The notes under the pieces were generated by a model. It searched no databases and had not been told where the DNA came from. It saw only the letters and a program-made list of their open reading frames with translations. Below are positions 41,282 to 49,744 of a stretch of 59,903 bases of DNA, one piece after another. Location: the NCBI GenBank assembly GCA_949959185.1, contig CATLIX010000013.1, positions 1-59,903 on the forward strand. The letters are read 5' to 3'. The stretch is from an uncultured Eubacterium sp. Lineage in GTDB: Bacteria > Bacillota > Clostridia > Lachnospirales > Lachnospiraceae. Position 1 is the stretch's first letter; every line of letters starts with the position of its first letter. Both the position numbers and the translations under genes were made by a program.

Positions 41282-42130
41282 TTATTCTTCCCCCAGTTTC
41301 AGAGCAATCACCACGCCTGCCGCCAGCGCCACAATTCCCGTTAAAACATTTACCGGAGTGATAGTTCCAAAACTGTTCATCAGCAAAATGGCAATGGGAG
41401 ACGCCACAATCAGGCCGATAATGGCCCAGTATGCGTGCTCCGGAAATTTTTCAAATATAATCTCTATTACTTTGGCAATGGCAAAAATGCCGATAACAAC
41501 GCCGATTCCGAAAGGCACCAGCACCAGACAACCATCCAGAAGCCCCGGTACATTAAAGTCCAGCAGGTTGTCGATAAAACGGTTTACCTCACTCAGCACC
41601 GGATTGTAATAGCCTATCAGCATCAGCATCATGGAACCGCTGACGCCGGGAATTACCATAGTGGCCGAAGCCAGAACGCCCACGAAAAACAGCTTTATCA
41701 CATTCAGCACACTGAAGCTCAAATCTGCCGCCGCGCCCTCCTGCTCGCCCAGAACCGCCATTCCCGCCACAATGACAAAAAATGCCAGAAAAGACAGAAT
41801 ATGGCCCAGCCGGATACTTTTCCCCTTTACTTTCCGGGTGACAGCCGGAAGGCCTCCCACAATCAGGCCGATAAACAACAGGTTGGTCTGAAGGGGAATT
41901 TTCTCAAACATGATTTCAATAATCCGGGCCAGCGCCACCACGCCGATGGCTGCTCCGATAATAATGGGAATCAGCACTTTCATGCTTTTCTTAAATTCCG
42001 AAAAAAGATGGGTGGCCGCATGAATCATCTTATCGTAAATACCCATGGAAACCGCCATGGTACCGCCGCTGACGCCGGGAATAATATTGGCAATCCCGAT
42101 GACAACGCCTTTCAAAATCATTCGAATCAT
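41282..42130 (-). CDS. DUF368 family protein (polyprenyl-phosphate transporter candidate)
   Basis: A 282-residue membrane protein with about eight helices and two GVSGG/GVSGS-type repeats (IIPGVSGGTMAVSMG near the N-terminus, MVIPGVSGSMMLMLIG in the middle). DUF368 proteins (PopT) were reported to return undecaprenyl phosphate across the membrane for cell wall synthesis. The start overlaps the hisC stop by 4 bp, so it is translated after hisC. Confidence 0.85.
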   Translation of the reverse strand: MIRMILKGVVIGIANIIPGVSGGTMAVSMGIYDKMIHAATHLFSEFKKSMKVLIPIIIGAAIGVVALARIIEIMFEKIPLQTNLLFIGLIVGGLPAVTRKVKGKSIRLGHILSFLAFFVIVAGMAVLGEQEGAAADLSFSVLNVIKLFFVGVLASATMVIPGVSGSMMLMLIGYYNPVLSEVNRFIDNLLDFNVPGLLDGCLVLVPFGIGVVIGIFAIAKVIEIIFEKFPEHAYWAIIGLIVASPIAILLMNSFGTITPVNVLTGIVALAAGVVIALKLGEE

Positions 42131-43191
42131 AAATGCTCTCCTAAATAGTGTTCCAGAAAACGAATCAGTTCATCCATCTGTTCCTCTGTTCCGATGGAAA
42201 TCCGCAGATAATTGTCGATACCCGGTTTCCGGAAATAGCGAACATAAATATCCGCCTGTTTCAGGGCTTCAAACAATTCTTCCGCCGGACAGCTCCGATG
42301 GGTGGCAAAAATAAAATTACTTCCGGAATCAGGAAAGGAAAATCCCAGTCGGTGCAATTCTTTTTTCGTCCGTTCTCTGGTATTAATTATTTTCTGCAGG
42401 GTCTCTCTGAAATATGTATCATCTCTGACGGCTTCCACACCTGCGACAAGAGCTGCGGCGCTCATGGTATAAGAATTGAAGGAATATTTCACATCATTCA
42501 GATATTTTATCAGCTTCTCATTTCCAATGGCATATCCGATTCTCATGCCCGCAAGGCTTCTGGACTTGGAAAAAGTCTGAACTACCAGCAGATTTTCATA
42601 CTTCGGGAGTAATGATAACGCAGAAGTCCCTCCAAAGTCAATATATGCTTCATCAATTATTACAATTACTCCCGGATTTTTCCGGATGATTTCTTCCAGT
42701 TCCTCCAGATTCTTTTCCAGTCCGGTGGGAGCGTTGGGATTTGGTATCACAATCCCGCCGCAGTCTCTGAGATAATCTTCCGTGCGAATCCGGAATTCCT
42801 CATCCAGAGGCGGGCATTCGTAAGGAATCCGGAATAAATCTGCCCACACGTCGTAAAAGGAATAGGTAATGTCCGGAAATAAAATGGGTTTGCCGCTGTT
42901 AAAAAAAGTCAGAAAACTCATAGCCAGCACATCATCGGAGCCCACCCCCACAAACACCTGCTCCTTCGATACACCGTAATAATCCGCCAGCGCCTGCACC
43001 AGCGTCTCTGCTCCGGGGTTCGGATATCTCCGCAGGCTGTCCCCATCCAGTTCCTTTAACACCTTCGTCACTCCCGGAGCCGGAGGGTACGGATTTTCAT
43101 TGGTATTTAATTTTATTATATTGGGGCGGTCAGGCTGCTCTCCCGGTGTATAGGGAATCACCCTGCGCACATTTTCTTCCCATGGCTTCAT
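42127..43191 (-). CDS. hisC: Histidinol-phosphate aminotransferase
   Basis: A 354-residue class II aminotransferase. The PLP lysine is in TFSKSRSLAGMRIGYAIG (about residues 216-233), and the NPNAPTG segment is near 150. It transfers an amino group to imidazole acetol phosphate in histidine synthesis. No other his gene adjoins it, so an aromatic or other substrate is possible. The start at 43191 gives proper spacing from AGGAGG; ATG at 43197 is an alternative. Confidence 0.88.
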   Translation of the reverse strand: MKPWEENVRRVIPYTPGEQPDRPNIIKLNTNENPYPPAPGVTKVLKELDGDSLRRYPNPGAETLVQALADYYGVSKEQVFVGVGSDDVLAMSFLTFFNSGKPILFPDITYSFYDVWADLFRIPYECPPLDEEFRIRTEDYLRDCGGIVIPNPNAPTGLEKNLEELEEIIRKNPGVIVIIDEAYIDFGGTSALSLLPKYENLLVVQTFSKSRSLAGMRIGYAIGNEKLIKYLNDVKYSFNSYTMSAAALVAGVEAVRDDTYFRETLQKIINTRERTKKELHRLGFSFPDSGSNFIFATHRSCPAEELFEALKQADIYVRYFRKPGIDNYLRISIGTEEQMDELIRFLEHYLGEHL

Positions 43192-43193
43192 GT

Positions 43194-44384
43194 TCATTTC
43201 CTCCTGTATACTTCCGCCAGCTTTTCAAAAGCAGGCAGGGAACGCTCCAGCATTTCATAAGAAACACAATAGGCAAGCCGCACATAACCAGGACAGGAAA
43301 AGGTGCTTCCTGCCACAAGCAGAATGTGATACTTTTTCGCCTCTTCCACAAACTTCTGTTCCTCCGGCTCCGGAGATTTCACAAACAGGTAAAAGGCTCC
43401 CTGGGGCTTTACACAGGTAAAGCCCAGTTCTGTCAGTTTTCCGTAAATCAGTTTCCGGTTCCTGTCATAGTAATCCACGTCTGTCCTGGCGTCCAGAGAA
43501 GGAATCAGCGCTTTCTGCATCAGAGACGGGGCATTCACAAAGCCCAGAATCCGGTTGGCCACTGACAGTCCCTGCAGGGCCTGTTCCCGGTCTGCCATCC
43601 GGGGGCTGACCGCAATATAACCAATCCGCTCCCCCGGAATGGACAGGGATTTGCTGAAAGAATACGTCACAAAGGTATTATCATAATATTTCGTCAGAAA
43701 AGGCACTTCCGTTCCGTCATAGACCAGTTCCCGATAGGGCTCGTCGGATACCATGTAAATCTCACGGCCATATTCCCGCTGCTTCTTTTCCAGAATAGAA
43801 GCTATGCGCCGGATGGTTTCCTCTGAATATACTACCCCGGTGGGATTTACCGGATTGTTGATAATCAGAGCTTTTGTTTTTTCTGAGATTTTGGCCTCCA
43901 AATCCTCCAAATCCGGCTGAAAGGTGGGAATATCCGGCCTTACCTCCCGCAAAATCCCCTGATGGTTAGCTGTATACCCCCGGTATTCTCCAAAATAAGG
44001 AGCCAGCGCCAGCACCTCGTCTCCGGGGTCCAGGAGAGTTTTCAGTACCACATTTAACGCACCCGCGGCACCCACCGTCATCACAATATGCTCCTTCTCA
44101 AACTCTGTGCCAAACCGCCTGTTCAGATTGTCAGCTACCGCCTGCCGCGTCTCCGGATAGCCCGCATTGTCCATATATCCATGGAGCTCCAGAGAACTTT
44201 CTGTCTGCACTGCCTCAATAATCGCCTGGTTATAACTGTCCGGTACGGGAGTCATGGGATTTCCGAGGCTGAAATCATAGACATGTTCCGGGCCCACCTG
44301 CCGGGCCAGCTCTTTTCCCTCCAGAAACATGGCGCGGATTGCGGAACTGCCTGCCACTTCCCGCTGCATCTGCTTTGAAATCAT
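43194..44384 (-). CDS. PLP-dependent aminotransferase (class I/II)
   Basis: A 396-residue aspartate-aminotransferase-fold enzyme. NNPVNPTGVVYS (about residues 171-182) and the PLP lysine in YSFSKSLSIPGERIGY (about 235-250) are clear. The substrate is not identifiable. The start at 44384 has an AAAAGGAG site; the frame continues 12 codons upstream. It lies between the M3 peptidase and hisC genes and is probably in one transcript with them. Confidence 0.9.
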   Translation of the reverse strand: MISKQMQREVAGSSAIRAMFLEGKELARQVGPEHVYDFSLGNPMTPVPDSYNQAIIEAVQTESSLELHGYMDNAGYPETRQAVADNLNRRFGTEFEKEHIVMTVGAAGALNVVLKTLLDPGDEVLALAPYFGEYRGYTANHQGILREVRPDIPTFQPDLEDLEAKISEKTKALIINNPVNPTGVVYSEETIRRIASILEKKQREYGREIYMVSDEPYRELVYDGTEVPFLTKYYDNTFVTYSFSKSLSIPGERIGYIAVSPRMADREQALQGLSVANRILGFVNAPSLMQKALIPSLDARTDVDYYDRNRKLIYGKLTELGFTCVKPQGAFYLFVKSPEPEEQKFVEEAKKYHILLVAGSTFSCPGYVRLAYCVSYEMLERSLPAFEKLAEVYRRK

Positions 44385-44400
44385 ATGGTCATCTCCTTTT

Positions 44401-46098
44401 TTATCTTTTCTCAGTCCCAAGGCGCTGTTTCAGCCCGGTCAGGGCACGGGCCACCGTTCCGTCCACATAAGCCGGAGACAGGCCGGACTGCTGCAGAATG
44501 GAAACATACTCCATGGAGCCGCCTGTTGCGCAGAACAGCTCATAATCTTTCCAGGCCTGTTCGGGATTTGCGTCCATCCGCTCCTTAAACTCCAGCGCGC
44601 ACATTTCAGACAGCACATAACTGATCAGATATTTCGGGTACATGTAAACGCCCATATTGCTAAACAGCATGGCCCCTGCAAGGATTTCCTCCCGAAATTC
44701 CCTGTTGTCCACGCCAGGATTATATTCCTGGAATAACTGCTCAAATTTCTCATACCGCTCCTGCATGGACGCCTGGGGATTCGTATACAGCCAGCCTTCG
44801 TACTCGTCTACCATGGTATAAAACGTCAGTTCACTGATAATTTCATACTGATGCATATACAGAAATTTCTCCGCATCCTTTCCGAAAAATGCTTCTGCAT
44901 ATGGATAAGCAAACAGCTCCATGGTTTTGGAGGGAATTTCCACAAGATCATTGGCCATCCAGTAATATTCCTGCAGGGGCTGCTTTTTCATACTGCAATA
45001 TGCCTGCCAGGCATGGCCCAGCTCATGGGTCAGCACCGACACATCCGACATGGTACCGTTGGAATTTGCAAATACAAAGGGAATTCCCGTCTTATCCAGA
45101 GTGGTGCAGAATCCGATTCCCGTAATTTTATTGGGCGACTGTGCAGCGTCAATCAGTTCATGTTCCAGCATTTCATCATAAAATGCCCCGATTTCCGGAG
45201 ACAGTTTATGATACATCTCTCCGGCCGCCTGGCAGAGTTCCTGAATTTCCCCGGCGGGCCTGGGATTCCCATCGGGGAAAATCAGATTGTAATCGTAAAT
45301 CGTCAGAGTTTCCAGGCCCAGCCGCTCTTTCTGCTGCTCATACAATGCTTTCATTACCGGAATGACTTCTTCTTTTATCTGTTTCCGGAAAGCGGTCAGT
45401 TCTTTCTCTCCGTACTCCCGTCTTCCCTTTTCCAGATTTTTGTAATCCAGATAACTGTCAAATCCGTTTGCTTTCGCAATTTTGATACGTGTTTTCACCA
45501 GTTCATCCAGTATCTCTTCAAATTCCTGCTTCCTGTCCAGATAGCCCCGGTACATGACTTTCAGGCACTCCTTTCGTACCTCCCGGTCCGGGTTCTCCCG
45601 AAACGGACGCAGTTCTCCTTCACTCAATGTCTTTCCCTGAAATTCAAACTTCATCGTTGCTTTCATCTTCTGATAACGGTTCATCAGCTCCTGCTCTTTG
45701 ACCTGTAAATCTTTGCCTTCTGAGAGAAGCCGGTTGTCCTTATCCAGAATCAGAAGGAATTCCCTGCCGAACTCCCGATTGATATCTTCCGCAAAAGGTG
45801 AAGATATTAATTCCTGATTTAATTTACTGCTGTCACGCATTGCCAGCGCTTTATCCTGCTCCATGGCTTCCTTTGCATAATATTCATCTGTGGAATCCTG
45901 ATACATCCGTATCATGGCCAGCGTATGGTTTTCATTCACTTCCTTCTGCAGTTCCTGGCTCCCCAGCAGTATCTTTTTTACTGTATCATAATCTCCGGCC
46001 TGGGTAATCTGCTCTGCAAATTCATCCAGTTTTCTCTGGATTTCCTGAAAATCCATTCGCTTATAAGGGATATCCTTTAATTTAAAATTTTTCTCCAT
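44401..46098 (-). CDS. M3 family oligoendopeptidase (PepF-like)
   Basis: A 565-residue cytosolic zinc metallopeptidase. The HELGH motif is near residues 358-362 (VLTHELGHAWQAY), with the third zinc ligand Glu in the following helix. It cleaves short peptides such as those imported as nutrients. There is no signal peptide. It starts the run M3 peptidase - aminotransferase - hisC - DUF368. Confidence 0.92.
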   Translation of the reverse strand: MEKNFKLKDIPYKRMDFQEIQRKLDEFAEQITQAGDYDTVKKILLGSQELQKEVNENHTLAMIRMYQDSTDEYYAKEAMEQDKALAMRDSSKLNQELISSPFAEDINREFGREFLLILDKDNRLLSEGKDLQVKEQELMNRYQKMKATMKFEFQGKTLSEGELRPFRENPDREVRKECLKVMYRGYLDRKQEFEEILDELVKTRIKIAKANGFDSYLDYKNLEKGRREYGEKELTAFRKQIKEEVIPVMKALYEQQKERLGLETLTIYDYNLIFPDGNPRPAGEIQELCQAAGEMYHKLSPEIGAFYDEMLEHELIDAAQSPNKITGIGFCTTLDKTGIPFVFANSNGTMSDVSVLTHELGHAWQAYCSMKKQPLQEYYWMANDLVEIPSKTMELFAYPYAEAFFGKDAEKFLYMHQYEIISELTFYTMVDEYEGWLYTNPQASMQERYEKFEQLFQEYNPGVDNREFREEILAGAMLFSNMGVYMYPKYLISYVLSEMCALEFKERMDANPEQAWKDYELFCATGGSMEYVSILQQSGLSPAYVDGTVARALTGLKQRLGTEKR

Positions 46099-46550
46099 GG
46101 TTTTCCTCCATTCCGTATGGTTGGTTCATACTGCGTTTTCAGTTTATTTTTCGTCTGGCGGGCAGTATATTCAATCAACGAGCAGACATAAAAAAATCAT
46201 CTCTTTCCTTTTCGGTCATATACAGGCTCACTCCCTTCAAATGTCAGACAATTCAGTGCTGATAATGTATGAAAACTAATCTGATGGGTGGGATATCTGA
46301 ATCATCTGATATAAATATATCATACACAATACCATGTGGCAAGATTCTCTCCCTGTCGGCAATGGCTAATCAAACCCTGGCTTATGCTTACCGGGAATTT
46401 GCAGGCCGTCACAAAGGGCTGCCGGAAGCCACGCAGTGGTACAAGCAGAAATCAGGGTATCAGAAGATCCATTTTCATTACAGACCTTCTGACACCCTGA
46501 CTCTTATAGAAGAAAATCTTCTGTTTTGATTCAGCTCCCGTTCCAGGAAG
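46099..46550. other. Intergenic region between M3 peptidase and GH53 genes
   Basis: About 450 bp. It contains the stem-loop at 46452-46500 that ends the galactan locus transcript. An 86-codon plus-strand frame crosses it but has no ribosome binding site or recognisable family. Upstream of the M3 gene TTTATG-17 bp-TATACT is only a weak promoter candidate. Confidence 0.45.
46452..46500 (-). terminator. Terminator of the galactan locus
   Basis: TCAGGGTATCAGAAG and CTTCTGACACCCTGA form a 15-bp stem with one mismatch and a 19-nt loop. On the minus strand it is followed by TTTCTGCTT, 51 bp after the GH53 stop codon. Confidence 0.6.
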
Positions 46551-47675
46551 TTACAGATTTTTAATCACATCCAGCGCCGGCAGAGGCCTGCCTTCATAGT
46601 CAAACAGCGCCTGATTGGCCCATTCATTGCCGCAGGGGCCTGGGTCTTTCATATAGCTCAGAGAAGCCTGGGTAGCCCAGCCGCTTCCCGGCACCGGAAG
46701 CCAGGCCGGCTCCCAGTAGAAAAATCCCCTTCCCAGACCTTTTGGAACATTGACCACGCGATTCATAAAATCTTTCATAAAATCCGCCTGGCCCTGTTTT
46801 GTCATGGGATAGTCAATATTTTTCACCAGTTCCGGTTTTGTGGCCATTCCTTTCCGTTCAGAAGGCTGCAGTTTCTCATAAGAAGCATAATCCTCCATGG
46901 TGTAGCCCATGGATACCTCCGCTACCACCAGTTCCTTGCCGTAGCGCAGCGCAATGTCATGCATATTGTGCTCCAAATCTGCCAGAGAACCGTGCCAGAA
47001 GGGATAATAGGACAGGCCGATGACATCAAAATCTTCTCCGTCACTGGCAAAGTAGCTGTCAAACCATTCCCGGTACAAAGCATTATTGCCTCCGTTATCC
47101 AGATGGAGCATAACCGGAATGTCCGGGTCAATATCACGTACCCCGTGAATTCCCGCATTCACCAGCATGGCAATGCTCTCGTAATCGGGCCGCTTCCCGT
47201 CCGGCCACAGCAGACCGTTGGACAGTTCGTTGCCTGTCTGTATCATATCAGGCAGAATGCCCTCCCGCTGGAATTCCCGCAATACCGCCACCGTATAATC
47301 ATATACAGCGGATTCCAGACGTTTTCCCGTATAGTCATACCAGGCCTTGGGCTTTATCTGCTTGCCGGGATCTGCCCAGAAATCACTGTAATGGAGATTC
47401 AGCAGCACATCCATGCCCCGCTCTTTCACCCGTTTTGCCAGCTCCATGGCAGTTTCCATATCATTGGTTCCCGCACCGTAGGGCTCTCCTTCTCTGGACC
47501 AGGGATTGTTCCAGAGGCGGATACGCACCGCATTGGTACCGTATTCCTGCAGAATGGCCAGAAGATTCCTCTCGTCCCCATCCTTATCGTAAAATTTAGC
47601 TCCAAGCTGTTCCAGCTCCGGCAGGGAAGATACGTCCATTCCCTTTATAAATTTTTTATCTGAAATAACTCCCAT
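46551..47675 (-). CDS. Arabinogalactan endo-beta-1,4-galactanase, GH53, intracellular
   Basis: A 374-residue glycoside hydrolase of family 53, which cuts beta-1,4-galactan. The core KGMDVSSLPELEQLGAKFYD, the acid/base Glu in TGNELSNG (near residue 150) and the nucleophile Glu in VVAEVSMGY (near residue 253) are present. Unlike most GH53 enzymes it has no signal peptide, so it would act on imported oligosaccharides. It is the last gene of the galactan locus, 12 bp after the zinc-ribbon gene. Confidence 0.92.
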   Translation of the reverse strand: MGVISDKKFIKGMDVSSLPELEQLGAKFYDKDGDERNLLAILQEYGTNAVRIRLWNNPWSREGEPYGAGTNDMETAMELAKRVKERGMDVLLNLHYSDFWADPGKQIKPKAWYDYTGKRLESAVYDYTVAVLREFQREGILPDMIQTGNELSNGLLWPDGKRPDYESIAMLVNAGIHGVRDIDPDIPVMLHLDNGGNNALYREWFDSYFASDGEDFDVIGLSYYPFWHGSLADLEHNMHDIALRYGKELVVAEVSMGYTMEDYASYEKLQPSERKGMATKPELVKNIDYPMTKQGQADFMKDFMNRVVNVPKGLGRGFFYWEPAWLPVPGSGWATQASLSYMKDPGPCGNEWANQALFDYEGRPLPALDVIKNL

Positions 47676-47687
47676 AAAAATTTCCTC

Positions 47688-47906
47688 TTAATCAAAGTCA
47701 AACTTTGTGATACGCTCCGCCATGGCACGGTAACGGAACCTTACCATCTCATTTTTTTCCAGCACGTCCTTTTCATTTCCGGTGTACTGGCAGCGAATGC
47801 AGTAATATTCATCCTTTTCCTTATCATAAAACATATCAATATCCAGATCCCGCATAAAACAGGAGGGACACCTGTAATTTAATCTGCCTTTTCCAGCCTG
47901 AGCCAT
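47688..47906 (-). CDS. Small zinc-ribbon protein, unknown
   Basis: A 72-residue protein with two Cys pairs, CPSC (about residues 13-16) and CIRC (about 36-39), so a zinc ribbon is likely. The rest is charged and helical. The start lies 28 bp inside the end of the 611-aa gene, with AAGGAGGTG placed inside that gene, so the two are translationally linked. Function unknown; it could be a partner of the 611-aa protein or a nucleic-acid-binding protein. Confidence 0.7.
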   Translation of the reverse strand: MAQAGKGRLNYRCPSCFMRDLDIDMFYDKEKDEYYCIRCQYTGNEKDVLEKNEMVRFRYRAMAERITKFDFD

Positions 47907-49714
47907 GTTGCAAACACCTCCTTATCCGATACTGTTTTGGTGTATCCTAATGTAAACATGGGAGAAAAGGCATAGCCCTCTTTCACATATCCCACTGCTT
48001 CTTTATCAGAGGGCGTCATGGAAACCTTCGTCTCAATGGCCGGAATCACCGCACTCACCGCGTCTGCTCCTGCAAGCTGCGCCTCTCTGCATCTGTACTC
48101 ATAGGAAATGGATTTCTCCTGGCTGCCCTCGCATTTCAGGGTAATGCCTGTCATATCCTCCGGATATTCTGTAGTTCCGTAACATGCCACCATGTACTCA
48201 TTCAGCTCCACCTTTGCGTCCGGATTGCTCATTTCCAGAATGGTACGCTCCATTTTAATACCGGAACTTCCTTCCTCAAAGTAAATTTTTGTCTGCAGCT
48301 TTACAGTCAGATCGTAAAATTCGATTTCCACCGGATCCAGTGTGAGAATTCTGGTATTTCCCTCCTGAGAAAAATGGGCTTTGGTGCGGCACAGGCACAA
48401 ATCCACTTCTTCTCCGTTATAAGAGAGTTTCGCACTTCTCACTGTCCCCTCTCCGGCATAGTGGGTAAAATAACCCGCCCGGTATTTTTCCTGAATCAGG
48501 AAAGGATAAGAAGCATCCTGTACGTGTTTCGTTCCGATTCCCACAGGCCATTCCAGTTTGGCCGCATAGGGACGCAAGTCCACAATGGCCCCGCCCTGGT
48601 CCATATTAACGCAGGCTCTCATGTATGGGTCGCAGTACCAGAACACCTGTTTATCCGAACCATAAAGAATATCACGCCACAGTGCGCATTCCGGCTCCGT
48701 ATAACTCTTTTTCTCCCGGTAATAATCTGCAAACTCCGACATGGTCATATCAATCAGTTTGCCTTCTTTTTTCAGTTTGCCGTAGTAGGCGCAGCCGTCA
48801 GAATAGGATTTTTCCAGCAGTTCATAGGGCGCTTCCCAGCGGCCCATTTTATTCATCCAGCCCGGCCCCACGAACATCATGTTATAGGCGTAACCATTGT
48901 TATATTTCTCCAGAGAACGGTACTGGTCAATCAGATTGTACATATAGGGATATTCCCAGGTCTGGCTGTCGTAAATCATACCCCGGAGCACATTCTGGGG
49001 ATGGGTGCCGAAATTGGAACCGTTTCCGTCATAACATGCCAGCAGGTCTCTGGAGAGATGAGGGATTGCCACAATCCCGCTGTCCTCCGCTTCATTTGCC
49101 GCCGGTGCATGGGTGTTCTGTTTTGAGGGAATCCAGGGGGCCCAGGGGCCTCCGTCAAACAGGGTATACCAGGAATTATTGCAGGTATGGTATGCCTTGG
49201 GGCCTTCTTCCCAGCAGGTTGCCACCGCACACTTGACGGATGGATATTTTTCTTTGATATAATTGGTTAAATCTGCATCCAGATAATAGGAACCGGTGGA
49301 TTCCGGATAAAATCCAAAGCTCTGACAGAATTTTTCAAAAACATCATCCACAATGGATTTCTTGTCTTCCATGGAAAACATCCAGATACAGAAATCTTTG
49401 GTATTGTATTTCTCACGGAACTCCTTACAGGGCAGCCCCAGCAGAGAAAGGGCAATCTCATCCCCGTATTTCTCATGATCTGCTTTTGCGAGAGCCACTG
49501 CTTCTTCATTAAATAAACTTGCATATGTCATCTGAATGGTGGTTTTCAGGCCGTTTTCATGGGCAAGCCTCTGCTGGGTTTTGAAAATGTCCAGCGATTC
49601 TGTCAGCAGCGCCTTTCTTCCGATATCCTCCGCTTTTCCATGGCCGGTTACTTTTTCTGCGTACTCCGGCACCATTTCCGGACGGTGGATAATATTTACC
49701 ACAAATTTGTCCAT
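47879..49714 (-). CDS. Unrecognised 611-aa protein of the galactan locus
   Basis: A 611-residue cytosolic protein without signal peptide. The first part (about residues 1-330) alternates strands and helices with segments such as YYLDADLTNYIKEKYPSVKCAVATCW, HTCNNSW and GGPWAPWIPS, reminiscent of (beta/alpha)-barrel carbohydrate enzymes such as polysaccharide deacetylase-like families. The last part (about 400-611) looks beta-rich, like an accessory sandwich domain. Position between GH2 and GH53 genes suggests action on the same glycan. I cannot name a family or catalytic residues. The start has an AAGGAGG site. Confidence 0.75.
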   Translation of the reverse strand: MDKFVVNIIHRPEMVPEYAEKVTGHGKAEDIGRKALLTESLDIFKTQQRLAHENGLKTTIQMTYASLFNEEAVALAKADHEKYGDEIALSLLGLPCKEFREKYNTKDFCIWMFSMEDKKSIVDDVFEKFCQSFGFYPESTGSYYLDADLTNYIKEKYPSVKCAVATCWEEGPKAYHTCNNSWYTLFDGGPWAPWIPSKQNTHAPAANEAEDSGIVAIPHLSRDLLACYDGNGSNFGTHPQNVLRGMIYDSQTWEYPYMYNLIDQYRSLEKYNNGYAYNMMFVGPGWMNKMGRWEAPYELLEKSYSDGCAYYGKLKKEGKLIDMTMSEFADYYREKKSYTEPECALWRDILYGSDKQVFWYCDPYMRACVNMDQGGAIVDLRPYAAKLEWPVGIGTKHVQDASYPFLIQEKYRAGYFTHYAGEGTVRSAKLSYNGEEVDLCLCRTKAHFSQEGNTRILTLDPVEIEFYDLTVKLQTKIYFEEGSSGIKMERTILEMSNPDAKVELNEYMVACYGTTEYPEDMTGITLKCEGSQEKSISYEYRCREAQLAGADAVSAVIPAIETKVSMTPSDKEAVGYVKEGYAFSPMFTLGYTKTVSDKEVFATWLRLEKAD

Positions 49715-49744
49715 TTTGTCCTCCTTAAATCATCAGGTTACTTA

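Noticed and set aside
46269-46529. 86-codon plus-strand frame between M3 peptidase and GH53
   Set aside because: It has no ribosome binding site, no recognisable domain, and it overlaps the terminator of the galactan locus.
48374-49126. 250-codon plus-strand frame opposite the 611-aa gene
   Set aside because: The minus-strand gene has a strong ribosome binding site and operon context; the opposite frame has neither.
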